Positions 7,220 to 15,871 of a DNA stretch of 64,000 nucleotides are shown in pieces. Both the position numbers and the translations under genes were made by a program. The stretch is from Paenibacillus sp. Soil766 (lineage in GTDB: Bacteria; Bacillota; Bacilli; Paenibacillales; NBRC-103111). The stretch's first letter is position 1; the number at the start of each line of letters is the position of its first letter. The DNA is taken from positions 656 through 64,655 of the forward strand of contig NZ_LMSJ01000020.1 in the NCBI RefSeq assembly GCF_001428105.1, read 5' to 3'. The notes beneath the pieces were generated by a model that worked only from the letters and a program-made list of their open reading frames with translations, did no database searches and was not told the DNA's origin.

Positions 7220-8456
7220 ATGGTTACGTAATACCAATGTGGTACGGATCGTTGCGCTTGTAATCGGGGTTCTGCTATGGGTAGTCGTCCATATGGAAGA
7301 AACGAATATATCCGGGAATACTGCGCTGCGTGAACGAGTAGAAACGATTAATAACGTCTCCATTACAACCAAATATGATGAAACGCATTACTTCATCTCG
7401 TCGATGACTCCTGCCAATGTACAGGTAATACTGAAAGGGAAGGAATCGGCTGTTAAAAAAGTGACGGCGAGCAACACCTATCAGATTCAACTGGATTTGA
7501 CGCAGGTCGGTAAAGGCGACCATCAGGTTACCCTTTCACCGATAGGGATACCGTCGGATGTTGATGTGGAGATCGTTCCTAGAACAGTCCACGTGATGAT
7601 TGAAGAGCTGCAGATGAAAGAGGTACCTGTCGTCATTAATGTCAAAGGAACGCCTGCAGCAGGCCTCAAAGCGGGACAACCTATTGTGAAGCCAGGTAAG
7701 GTGTACATTACGGCACAAACGAGTAAACTCGATCAGATTGAGAATGTCCGCGGTGAGGTATCTGTGGATAAAGCACAATCAGCGGTTACGAAACAGGTCA
7801 GATTGCAGGCTTTTGACAAGGAAGGCAAAGAAGTACCCCTTAACATCAATCCTTCGGTTGTCGATGTCGAGGTGCCTATCACAAGCCCGTTCCAAACGAT
7901 TCCGTTGCAGATCAAAGTAAGTGGTGAACCGCCAGCAGGTTTTGCCATTGCGATGATCACGCAAACCCCTGATAAGGTGACAGTATACGGAACACAAGAT
8001 GTCGTAGACCGCCTTGAATTCTATCAAGGGCCGCAACTTAGTCTGCAGGATTTGAAGGAAACGAAAGATTTTGCACTGGACATTCCTCTCCGGAATAAAG
8101 TAACCCAATTAGATCCTGCGAAGGTGACGGTCCATGTCGAGGTTGTGCCTTCGATTACGAAAGCTGTAGAGAACGTACCGATTACGATTATTGGTCCTAA
8201 TGAAAATTACGAAACCAAAGTAACGCAGCCAGCCTCGGCTACCTTGAATATTACGGTAGAAGGTGCTCCTGCCATTATTGATCAATTGAAAGTTCAAGAT
8301 ATTCAAGCGATACTAGATGTTAGTAATTTACCACCTGGTAAGCATGAATTGAAAGTAACTTTAAATATGCCTACTTTTGTGAAGCTAGGGCTTCCGCAAG
8401 AAGTGAAGGCGATCGTAGAAATCAGCGAGAAAAATGTAAAAGCAGCAAATCCATAA
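7212..8456 (+). CDS. cdaR: CdaA regulatory protein CdaR (YbbR domains)
   Basis: A 414-residue protein with one N-terminal membrane anchor (about residues 8-26, VVRIVALVIGVLLWVVVH). It carries about four YbbR repeats, each with the recurring pattern of beta strands ending in PxxVxV (for example PANVQVILKG, PGKVYITAQ, PDKVTVYG, PAKVTVHVE). In B. subtilis and Listeria, CdaR binds CdaA and modulates c-di-AMP synthesis. The 8-nt overlap with cdaA and the 30-nt gap to glmM indicate one operon. Confidence 0.92.
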   Translation: MDKWLRNTNVVRIVALVIGVLLWVVVHMEETNISGNTALRERVETINNVSITTKYDETHYFISSMTPANVQVILKGKESAVKKVTASNTYQIQLDLTQVGKGDHQVTLSPIGIPSDVDVEIVPRTVHVMIEELQMKEVPVVINVKGTPAAGLKAGQPIVKPGKVYITAQTSKLDQIENVRGEVSVDKAQSAVTKQVRLQAFDKEGKEVPLNINPSVVDVEVPITSPFQTIPLQIKVSGEPPAGFAIAMITQTPDKVTVYGTQDVVDRLEFYQGPQLSLQDLKETKDFALDIPLRNKVTQLDPAKVTVHVEVVPSITKAVENVPITIIGPNENYETKVTQPASATLNITVEGAPAIIDQLKVQDIQAILDVSNLPPGKHELKVTLNMPTFVKLGLPQEVKAIVEISEKNVKAANP

Positions 8457-8486
8457 TGGGGAATAGAGAAAGAGGAGAATACAAAA

Positions 8487-9827
8487 ATGGGGAAATATTT
8501 TGGTACAGATGGTGTGCGTGGAGTCGCGAATGGCGAACTCACACCAGAATTAGCTTATAAGGTAGGACGCTGCGGCGGGTATGTGTTAACAAGACAGGCG
8601 AAGCATCCGAAAGTCGTGATCGGGAGAGATACACGTATTTCGGGGCCGATGCTGGAAGCATCCCTTGTAGCAGGATTGTTATCGATTGGTGTTGAGGTGA
8701 TTCGTATTGGTGTGGTGAGTACGCCAGCGGTTGCTTATTTGACGAAAAAGCTAGGCGCAGACGCGGGCGTTATGATCTCCGCTTCACATAATCCAGTTGA
8801 GGACAACGGGATTAAGTTCTTTGGAGGCGACGGCTTCAAGCTATTGGATGAGACGGAGCTTGAGATTGAACAGCTGCTGGATGCAGCTGTGGATGAACTG
8901 CCTCGCCCGGTTGGCGGCGAGATTGGTACGGTTTCGGATGAGCCGAATGCGAAGTACGCATATACGGCGTTCTTGAAGGAGACGGTGCCTGCGTCCTTCG
9001 CCGGCGTGAAGGTTGTTCTTGATTGTGCGAATGGCTCGGCCTATGAGCTGGCGCCTTTGATTTTCCGCGAGCTCGGAGCGGAAGTGATCACCATCGGCGC
9101 AGAGCCGAATGGGCGCAACATCAACGATGATTGCGGCTCCACCCACCCAGAGACGCTTCGCGCCGAGGTGGTTAAGCATGGCGCAGCCATCGGGCTGGCT
9201 TTTGACGGCGACGCGGATCGTCTGATCGCGATCGATGAGAAAGGCGATGAAGTCGACGGCGACTTCATCTTGAGCATCCTTGGCGATGCGCTGAATCGCA
9301 AAGGGAAGCTGAACCACGGCACCATTGTGACGACGGTGATGGCGAATATTGGCTTTTTCAAAGGCATCGAAAAAGCGGGCTTGAAGGCTCTGCAAACTGC
9401 TGTAGGCGATCGCTACGTGATGGAAGAAATGCGTAAAGGCGGCTACAATCTAGGCGGGGAGCAGTCTGGCCATGTGATTTTCCTGGATTACATCTCCACT
9501 GGTGATGGTATTCTGACTGCGTTACAATTGGTGAATACCCTAGTTGAATCGGGGCGTAAGCTGAGTGAATTGAAAGGGATTATGCGTAAATTCCCGCAAT
9601 TGCTTGTTAACATCCGTGTAGCGGATAAAAGTAAGTTGAAGGATAACGCGGTCATCGAAGATGCGATTCGCAAAGTTGAAGATGAGCTTGGGGATAACGG
9701 TCGTGTGTTGGTTCGTCCATCCGGTACGGAGTCCTTGATTCGTGTTATGGCCGAAGGCCCAGACAAGGAACAAGTCGAAGCGTATGTGCACGATATTGCG
9801 AAGGTCATTCAGGAGCAACTAGTTTAA
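8487..9827 (+). CDS. glmM: Phosphoglucosamine mutase
   Basis: Interconverts glucosamine-6-phosphate and glucosamine-1-phosphate on the route to UDP-GlcNAc for peptidoglycan. The 446-residue length is standard. The phosphoserine loop ISASHNP places the active Ser at residue 100. The metal loop FDGDADRL, the sugar loop GGEQSGH and the phosphate-binding [15 protein letters not shown] are all intact. AAAGAGGAG precedes the ATG. GlmM is a known physical partner and inhibitor of CdaA, consistent with the gene order. The middle of the gene (about 8.9-9.3 kb) is visibly more GC-rich than its flanks. Confidence 0.96.
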   Translation: MGKYFGTDGVRGVANGELTPELAYKVGRCGGYVLTRQAKHPKVVIGRDTRISGPMLEASLVAGLLSIGVEVIRIGVVSTPAVAYLTKKLGADAGVMISASHNPVEDNGIKFFGGDGFKLLDETELEIEQLLDAAVDELPRPVGGEIGTVSDEPNAKYAYTAFLKETVPASFAGVKVVLDCANGSAYELAPLIFRELGAEVITIGAEPNGRNINDDCGSTHPETLRAEVVKHGAAIGLAFDGDADRLIAIDEKGDEVDGDFILSILGDALNRKGKLNHGTIVTTVMANIGFFKGIEKAGLKALQTAVGDRYVMEEMRKGGYNLGGEQSGHVIFLDYISTGDGILTALQLVNTLVESGRKLSELKGIMRKFPQLLVNIRVADKSKLKDNAVIEDAIRKVEDELGDNGRVLVRPSGTESLIRVMAEGPDKEQVEAYVHDIAKVIQEQLV

Positions 9828-9969
9828 TTATAGGCGGCTTAGTCCCTCATTTTGCTGGGAAATGGCGAGATGGGGGATCAGGCATGCCAAAAACAAGTTG
9901 CATTGCTAAGTGAAAATGCATATGATGAAGTTACTTAAGAAGGAAAGGCAGGGCAGAGGTTATTCGCAA

Positions 9970-10145
9970 CAAATAGCGCCAGAACTCACAAGCGGGACGG
10001 AAATGCAGCTTAACGGCTGCTGCTACGCGGTGAGTTGACGAGGTGAAGGTGTTCGAAACATTCGGCGGGGACCTTCCGGCACGAGGAGTGCCGTTAAGTT
10101 GGAGAGCAAAATCGTTCGGGCGACCGAGCAGACAAGTATCCAACA
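9970..10145 (+). ncRNA. glmS ribozyme/riboswitch
   Basis: The hallmark self-cleavage sequence ATAGCGCCAGAACT puts the scissile bond between A9975 and G9976. The conserved core AGTTGACGAGGTG (about 10032-10045) and TTCGGCGGGGACCTTCC (about 10060-10077) follow, then two hairpins (GGCAC/GTGCC; GTTCGG-type). In known members, glucosamine-6-phosphate acts as coenzyme for cleavage of the message, lowering GlmS. It sits about 140 nt before glmS. The outer limits are approximate. Confidence 0.95.
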
Positions 10146-10281
10146 TCTATTATCTTTATTGAAATGTACACGTAATGAACGCCCTTATAGATGGTTTATT
10201 TAATTTTGTTGAATTGTAGAGTGAGATCCTTGACAAACAGCCCTTTACGATGCGGCTTATAAAAATTTGGAGGTTGTAACT

Positions 10282-12111
10282 ATGTGCGGTATTGTTGGTT
10301 ATATTGGAAAGCGTAATTCTCAGGAGATTTTATTGGATGGCCTTAAAAAGCTAGAGTATCGAGGCTATGATTCTGCTGGGGTAGCGGTGTATACGGCGGA
10401 TGGGCTGCAAATTAAGAAGGCCAAAGGCCGTATTGCGAACTTGGAGTCGAAGTTGGGTGAAACGCCTTTGAACGGAAGCGTTGGCATCGGACATACACGT
10501 TGGGCGACACATGGTAAGCCTTCGGACGTGAATTCGCATCCACACACCGATAATTCTTTGAAATTCTCCGTTGTGCATAACGGGATTATTGAGAATTATA
10601 TTACGCTGAAAGAAGAATTGATCGCGAAAGGCCATGTTTTCGTATCGGAGACGGATACAGAGGTTATTTCGCATTTGATCGCGAGTTTGTACGAGGGAGA
10701 TATCCTTAAAGCTGTTCAGAAGGCTGTGAAGCACATGACAGGTGCGTTTGCACTTGGTGTCCTCACAGAGTTCGAACCGGATCGCCTTGTTGCTGTGCGT
10801 CAAGCTAGCCCGCTTATTATCGGGATTGGCGAAGGCGAGAATTTCATTGGTTCGGATATTCCTGCGATTCTAGAGTATACACGCAATGTGTTCATTCTAA
10901 ATGATGGCGAAATGGCGTTATTAACACGGGATTCTGTCGAATTAATGACGTTAGAGGGGAATTTTATTTCCAGGGAAATGTTCCATGTCGATTGGGACAT
11001 TGTTACGGCGGAAAAAGCCGGATTTGATCATTTCATGTTGAAAGAAATCTATGACCAACCGAAGGCATACCGCGATACGATGGGTAGTCGTATATCGCCT
11101 GACGGTAAGAGTGTGACGTTGAACGAACTTACGATTACTGCTGAGGCGATTCGTAACATTAGCCGTGTGCATATCGTGGCTTGTGGAACGGCGTTCCATG
11201 CCGGTATGGTTGGGAAGTATGTGATTGAGAAAATGGCGCGAATTCCGGTGGAAACGGATGTGGCGTCTGAATATCGTTATCGTTCCCCGATTATCACAAA
11301 GGATACGCTCGTGATTGTTGTGAGCCAATCCGGTGAAACAGCGGATACGTTGGCCGCACTGCGTGAAGCGAAACGTTGTGGCGCACACGTGTTGGCGATT
11401 ACGAATGTTGTAGGGAGCTCCGTTGCGCGTGAGGCGAACGATATCATTACAACATGGGCAGGACCAGAGATTGCGGTAGCTTCGACGAAAGCATACACGT
11501 CGCAATTGATCGGGTTCTATCTTTTGGGCTTGCACTTGGCGCAAACGCTTGGCACGCAAACACTTGAGGAAATCGCGGAAGTGATTGCAGCTATGAAGGA
11601 GCTTCCTGAACAGGTTAGCGAAATTCTAGAGCAAGCGGAAGCTTTGAAGGTTGTTGCTGATGAGATGGCGAAGCATGACAATCTGTTCTTTATCGGCAGA
11701 GGTTTAGATTATGCCGTAGCATTGGAAGGCTCACTGAAGTTGAAAGAGATCTCTTACATTCACTCCGAGGCGTATGCTGCTGGTGAGTTGAAGCATGGTA
11801 CGCTTGCGTTGATCGAGGATGATATTCCGGTTATCGCGTTAGCGACACAGCATGAATTGCTTGAGAAAACAGTGAGCAACATTAAAGAAGTGAAGGCGCG
11901 CGGCGCGAACGTGTTGGGTATTGCTGTTGAAGGTGAAACGGAGCTGCAGAAGTCGGTTGACAGCACGTTCATTATCCCGAAAACGTTGGATGTATTGACG
12001 CCTGCGTTGTCCGTAATTCCTTTGCAGTTGTTGTCTTACTATGCGTCGTTGGCGCGTGGGAATGACGTTGATAAGCCTAGGAATTTGGCGAAGAGCGTGA
12101 CTGTAGAGTAG
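10282..12111 (+). CDS. glmS: Glutamine-fructose-6-phosphate aminotransferase (isomerizing)
   Basis: Makes glucosamine-6-phosphate from fructose-6-phosphate and glutamine, the committed step of amino-sugar synthesis. The start must be ATG 10282, because the next codon is the N-terminal nucleophile Cys of the glutaminase domain (MCGIVGYIGK). TTTGGAGG lies 8 nt upstream. The glutaminase domain fills about residues 1-240 (HTRWATHG, HNGIIENY). Two SIS sugar-isomerase domains follow (VSQSGETADT, then GRGLDYAVALEGSLKLKE). The protein ends in the typical DKPRNLAKSVTVE. The length of 609 is normal. Regulation is by the ribozyme in its leader. Confidence 0.97.
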   Translation: MCGIVGYIGKRNSQEILLDGLKKLEYRGYDSAGVAVYTADGLQIKKAKGRIANLESKLGETPLNGSVGIGHTRWATHGKPSDVNSHPHTDNSLKFSVVHNGIIENYITLKEELIAKGHVFVSETDTEVISHLIASLYEGDILKAVQKAVKHMTGAFALGVLTEFEPDRLVAVRQASPLIIGIGEGENFIGSDIPAILEYTRNVFILNDGEMALLTRDSVELMTLEGNFISREMFHVDWDIVTAEKAGFDHFMLKEIYDQPKAYRDTMGSRISPDGKSVTLNELTITAEAIRNISRVHIVACGTAFHAGMVGKYVIEKMARIPVETDVASEYRYRSPIITKDTLVIVVSQSGETADTLAALREAKRCGAHVLAITNVVGSSVAREANDIITTWAGPEIAVASTKAYTSQLIGFYLLGLHLAQTLGTQTLEEIAEVIAAMKELPEQVSEILEQAEALKVVADEMAKHDNLFFIGRGLDYAVALEGSLKLKEISYIHSEAYAAGELKHGTLALIEDDIPVIALATQHELLEKTVSNIKEVKARGANVLGIAVEGETELQKSVDSTFIIPKTLDVLTPALSVIPLQLLSYYASLARGNDVDKPRNLAKSVTVE

Positions 12112-12153
12112 GGATAGGTCTTAGAGGTTCTACTACTGTCTGGTGAAATAAGT

Positions 12154-12196
12154 TAGTCCCGGTGAGCTATTATAGTCATCGGGGCTATTTTTTTTG
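12154..12196 (+). terminator. glmS terminator
   Basis: TAGTCCCGGTGA (12154-12164 region) pairs with TCATCGGGGCTA (to 12187) allowing G-T pairs, followed by nine T residues. Confidence 0.85.
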
Positions 12197-12959
12197 GACT
12201 AAAATAAGTGTTTGCATTAATTAGTTTAAGTGTAGGCTTATAATAATTTTACATTCATATTTATACCGATTTAATCAGTAATCCTTGACTATATTCTAAG
12301 CGGACAGTTGTGAGCTCTGCTAACAAGAACTATTGTTGATTAAGAGGTTTGCTTAGCGGCAGCTCCTCTATTGATCAAAGAACTACCATGAAAATTAAAA
12401 TCTTGCAGTCCCGTAAAATAACAGCACTAAAGAGTCAAATTCACCTAGTGACGAGGTGCTGAAAAAATTTGGAGTGCGGTTAGTTGCTCACTTGGGAGGA
12501 TGACGAAGCGGAATGCCAACTTATAGAAAAAATACACAACTGGATGAAATTGATGTAAGAAAGCTTGCTTAGAAGATTCATCTCGCGACTCAGCCTATAC
12601 AGTAGCTGCTCCAAGGAAGACAATTAACTTAGTCTTAACCGAACTCAATCGACAGAGGTTATTGAAAAAATGCCCCACTTATTTGCCCGAGGGAAAGTTA
12701 TCCTTAGGCTTTTTTGTTATTGTGCCTATGTTCAAAAAAACGCTTGCATATCGAATGCGCGTTCGGTATGTGACAAATAACAAGAATGAGTGTTCGTATA
12801 TGGTGTGAGAAAATCGAGTGGTTTGCGTTTTTGCGATGTTTGTGGCTAATCATCCGGAAACCAAGTTCTTTTTCGAATTTCCCAGTGATGTGCAAATTCA
12901 GTGGAGCTTTTCATTTGATGACATTGTCATGAAGTAAGCAGAACAAATCAAATTGCAAA
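12197..12959. other. Gene-free spacer, possibly decayed
   Basis: About 760 nt with many stops in all frames. No reading frame with a credible ribosome binding site or recognisable protein was found. A 33-codon frame from ATG near 12838 to TAA near 12937 has no good start signal. The minus-strand TTG-initiated frame at 12704-12895 also lacks one. I see no repeats or RNA gene I can name. Confidence 0.4.
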
Positions 12960-12989
12960 TTGCCATAGAGTCGGTTCACTCCCTATACT
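12960..12989 (+). promoter_or_regulatory. Probable sigma-A promoter of the FAD/ABC operon
   Basis: TTGCCA (12960-12965), 18 nt, TATACT (12984-12989) lies 45 nt before the ATG at 13034. Confidence 0.5.
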
Positions 12990-13033
12990 GAAGCCGAACA
13001 AACAGAAACGAGTCATTGATAAGGAGGAGCAAG

Positions 13034-13864
13034 ATGGAAGAAACGGCTAAAGTTCTGGTGATCGGGGCCACTTTTGCAGGTATTGGATTGGCCCAGAAAT
13101 TAGGATCGCAAGCATTACTAGTGGAGCGGACGATGCTAGTTGGACATGAATTTATCAATAGCTACCGCCCAGGTCACAATTGGAACCGAACTCCACAGTC
13201 AATATTGACCGAACAGTTGCGTGAACAATGGGTTAGTCGGAACTTGTTGAATGAGGCAGGTGGGGTGCACATAGGAGGATTGGCGCCTTCAGTATACAAG
13301 CTGCTGCTGGATTCTCGGCAGTCACTTCGATTAATGACCGAGGTTCTGGATGTGAGGCCGCGTTCGGAAGCCGGCTATGAGGTGACGCTGCTTGATGCAA
13401 CCGGGGTTGGCTATATCAGCGTCGACCAAATCATAGATACTACTTCGGAGTGTCGTTCGGTCGGAGGAAAGGTGCCACTCGGTTCCAAGTTCATCGGGGC
13501 TGTGCTGCATCGGGAAACAGCAACCTTTGTAGAAGAATCGTTGGATGTCCCTATAGAGCATGCGGAACTTCTAACTGGAGGTTTGTTTGCATCTGAAGCC
13601 TATCTGCAATTTCCAGTTGAAGCCACATCCAGCTGGGACATGGCACGGGATCAATTACATCACTACTGGATATCGAGACCCGAACCGCTCAGACCTTGGA
13701 CAATCGCTGCAATTGCAGACGTGTTTACAGTCCGGACTCATGCTCAGCAGGCGAAGCTAGGGGAAGGTTGGGTATGGATGCCGTCATGTGGGTTTGATAA
13801 TCCTCTTCACGCGATGGATAAGGGTTTTCAATACGGAGATGAGGTGCTGCAGCATGAACGTTGA
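13034..13864 (+). CDS. FAD/NAD-binding oxidoreductase-like protein, short partner
   Basis: A 276-residue protein opening with a Rossmann-type strand-loop-helix (AKVLVIGATFAGIGLAQKL) and an acidic/basic second strand (ALLVERTMLVG), as in FAD-dependent oxidoreductases. It lacks the second nucleotide-binding block, so it is either a short relative or a subunit. It overlaps the following 634-residue FAD oxidoreductase by 11 nt, suggesting the two act as a pair. AAGGAGG ends 6 nt before the chosen ATG at 13034. The location upstream of a sugar-type ABC transporter suggests oxidation of a sugar or cyclitol derivative. The substrate is unknown. Confidence 0.6.
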   Translation: MEETAKVLVIGATFAGIGLAQKLGSQALLVERTMLVGHEFINSYRPGHNWNRTPQSILTEQLREQWVSRNLLNEAGGVHIGGLAPSVYKLLLDSRQSLRLMTEVLDVRPRSEAGYEVTLLDATGVGYISVDQIIDTTSECRSVGGKVPLGSKFIGAVLHRETATFVEESLDVPIEHAELLTGGLFASEAYLQFPVEATSSWDMARDQLHHYWISRPEPLRPWTIAAIADVFTVRTHAQQAKLGEGWVWMPSCGFDNPLHAMDKGFQYGDEVLQHER

Positions 13865-15758
13865 TTATCGTGAGCAAGGTTCCGTAGCTGTAAAATTGAA
13901 CGAATATCGAATTGATTCTTCTAATCACTTTGATGTCATTGTTGCCGGACTGGGAACGGCTGGAGCAATCTCCGCGATTACGGCCGCTAACAAAGGGCTC
14001 CGCGTGTTAGGTTTGGAACGACTTAACTCGATGGGAGGTGCGGGAACAAACGGGGCGATTATTGGCTATTATTATGGCTCTCTGGGTGGGGTGTTCGAAT
14101 CGATTGATGAGGAGACCCGAGAGATTGAGCGGATGGGCTACACGAAGTCTCGTGGGGTCAACGCTGAGGTTAAAAAGTATGTTCTCGAGCGCAGAGCCCT
14201 AGATGCCGGAGTCACGGTTCAATATGAAAGCGTGGTTGTAGGGGTTTACATGGAAGGGACATCTGTTAGAGGTGTACGTTGGATCGGACCAACAGGAATT
14301 CAGGAGGCAAGTTGTCGAATCTTGATCGATGCGACTGGTGAAGCAGATGTTTGCTCCATTATTGGTGCAGAGATGTATGGAAGCGGCAGGCAGCTCGATG
14401 GAAAAATGCAACCCTTCTCCCTACCTGTTATGGCCATTAGTGATAAATGGGTTAATAATTTTTACAGCGACCATGGATATGTGGATCAAACCAACCAAGA
14501 AGAGCTTACTCAAGCCATTCTCCAATCTGGATGTATATTTACCCACTTGCCAGACCAATTTAACGAATTAAAGAAGTACTTGAAGCTCGCACCGCAACTT
14601 GGCATTCGAGAAGGACGATTCATTCTCGGTGAAGAGCAGGTAATATTTTCCGATATCGTTGAAGATTGTCTTTCTGCTGAACCACTCTTTTATGCTTATT
14701 CGAATGTTGACAATCATAGTAAAGACATCGCCTTTGAGAGTGAACTGCAGCAGGATTGGGCAGTAGCAGCTAGCTTGTGGGGTCTTACAATATCAGTCCC
14801 CATTCCATTGGGTGCGCTTATTCCCAAAGGCTTCGACAATGTGCTTGTAGCAGGTCGATCCATTGCCATTGATCATGATCTGGCGGCTTGTGTGAGGATG
14901 AAGCGTGACATGCAGAAATGTGGTGAAGCAGCTGCTTTGATCGCATATCTAGCGTTAGATCTTGGGCTCTCGGTCAAAAAATTACCCTATGATCAACTGC
15001 GTCCCTTGCTTTTAGAAAACGAATGTTTGCGGCCTTCTAATCACGTAGGCATGAAAGAAGGCATGTCAGTTGGGGAAGATGATACGAATAAAAGAGTGAC
15101 TTGGCTAACGAGTTTTGAACATATTAAGGATGGGCTGGCCGGTGATAAGCCAGGTGTCGCAATATGGTCCACTCGCAGGCTCGGGTTGGCCATTAATGGA
15201 ACGCTTAAAGAATGGTTAAGCAATACAACTGCAGATCAACAAAATATGAGCAAAAACGTTGCCTTCGCACTGGCATTGCAGGGAGATGAAGCAGCAATAC
15301 CACATTTAAGGGAATGTATGAGAGTGCGAGATCCTTATGTTCCTAAAACTAGCCGAAAGTACAATCAGGTGAGAGGATACGCTGCAATCTATCTGTTAGG
15401 CAGGCTTGGTGACGTGGAGATCGTTCCGGAGTTGTTGCAAATTATGCAGCAACGAGAGCAGTTTATTAATCAATCTACAGACATTGAATTTATTAATCAC
15501 AACGATGAATACTTTTTTCAGTACTTCTCCTTTTCCTTGATGGCACTCATTCGTATCGCTGATCGGCATCCGGAAATTCGAGATAATCTTCTACAAAACA
15601 TTGTCCCAATTGTGGAAGATCCTAATTTCTCTATTTTTGTAACCCTGAAGCCATCCAAGGATGTTAATTACGATATGGCCGATACCATTCGAAATATTGT
15701 GCGTAAAACAGCAGCCTCTTGGGAATCTAAGGTTGGAAATGCTGGGTCTGCCCCATAA
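13854..15758 (+). CDS. FAD-dependent oxidoreductase (FAD_oxidored family) with alpha-helical repeat tail
   Basis: A 634-residue protein. Residues about 23-60 form a full dinucleotide-binding fold, VIVAGLGTAGAISAITAA followed by LERLNSMGGAGTNG. The body (to about 420) fits the FAD_oxidored family with IDATGEADVCSIIGAEMYGSG and VLVAGRSIAIDHDLAACVRMK. The last 200 residues look like HEAT-type helices (AFALALQGDEAAIPHLREC, AIYLLGRLGDVEIVPELLQ). The start is ATG 13854 after GGAGATGAGGTG, overlapping the upstream gene by 11 nt. Members of this family are common beside glycan-uptake genes in Paenibacillus and Bacteroidota; the reaction is not established. Confidence 0.75.
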   Translation: MNVDYREQGSVAVKLNEYRIDSSNHFDVIVAGLGTAGAISAITAANKGLRVLGLERLNSMGGAGTNGAIIGYYYGSLGGVFESIDEETREIERMGYTKSRGVNAEVKKYVLERRALDAGVTVQYESVVVGVYMEGTSVRGVRWIGPTGIQEASCRILIDATGEADVCSIIGAEMYGSGRQLDGKMQPFSLPVMAISDKWVNNFYSDHGYVDQTNQEELTQAILQSGCIFTHLPDQFNELKKYLKLAPQLGIREGRFILGEEQVIFSDIVEDCLSAEPLFYAYSNVDNHSKDIAFESELQQDWAVAASLWGLTISVPIPLGALIPKGFDNVLVAGRSIAIDHDLAACVRMKRDMQKCGEAAALIAYLALDLGLSVKKLPYDQLRPLLLENECLRPSNHVGMKEGMSVGEDDTNKRVTWLTSFEHIKDGLAGDKPGVAIWSTRRLGLAINGTLKEWLSNTTADQQNMSKNVAFALALQGDEAAIPHLRECMRVRDPYVPKTSRKYNQVRGYAAIYLLGRLGDVEIVPELLQIMQQREQFINQSTDIEFINHNDEYFFQYFSFSLMALIRIADRHPEIRDNLLQNIVPIVEDPNFSIFVTLKPSKDVNYDMADTIRNIVRKTAASWESKVGNAGSAP

Positions 15759-15807
15759 TGTCATCAAATGCAAATTGATTTTAGGATTGCTAATAGATTT
15801 TTGTCCA

Positions 15808-15825
15808 TTCAGAGTATACTCTGAA
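15808..15825. promoter_or_regulatory. Perfect 18-bp palindrome over the SBP promoter region
   Basis: TTCAGAGTATACTCTGAA is a perfect palindrome lying 47 nt before the solute-binding protein start. The embedded TATACT (15815-15820) could be a -10 box, so a dimeric regulator here would block or reposition RNA polymerase. No T-tract follows, so it is not a terminator. Confidence 0.65.
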
Positions 15826-15871
15826 GAAAATTAACGATCTTAATCAATAGAATAAAATGGAGGTCATTTCA

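Noticed and set aside
8841..9395. 184-codon antisense frame inside glmM
   Set aside because: A by-product of GC-rich codons in glmM; no ribosome binding site, and glmM itself is fully conserved.
10230..10263. TTGACA and TATAAA just before glmS, suggesting a ribozyme-bypassing promoter
   Set aside because: The spacing is 22 nt, too long for sigma-A, and the start would fall in the ribosome binding site.
12704..12895. 63-codon minus-strand frame in the gene-free spacer
   Set aside because: TTG start without ribosome binding site, no recognisable protein features.
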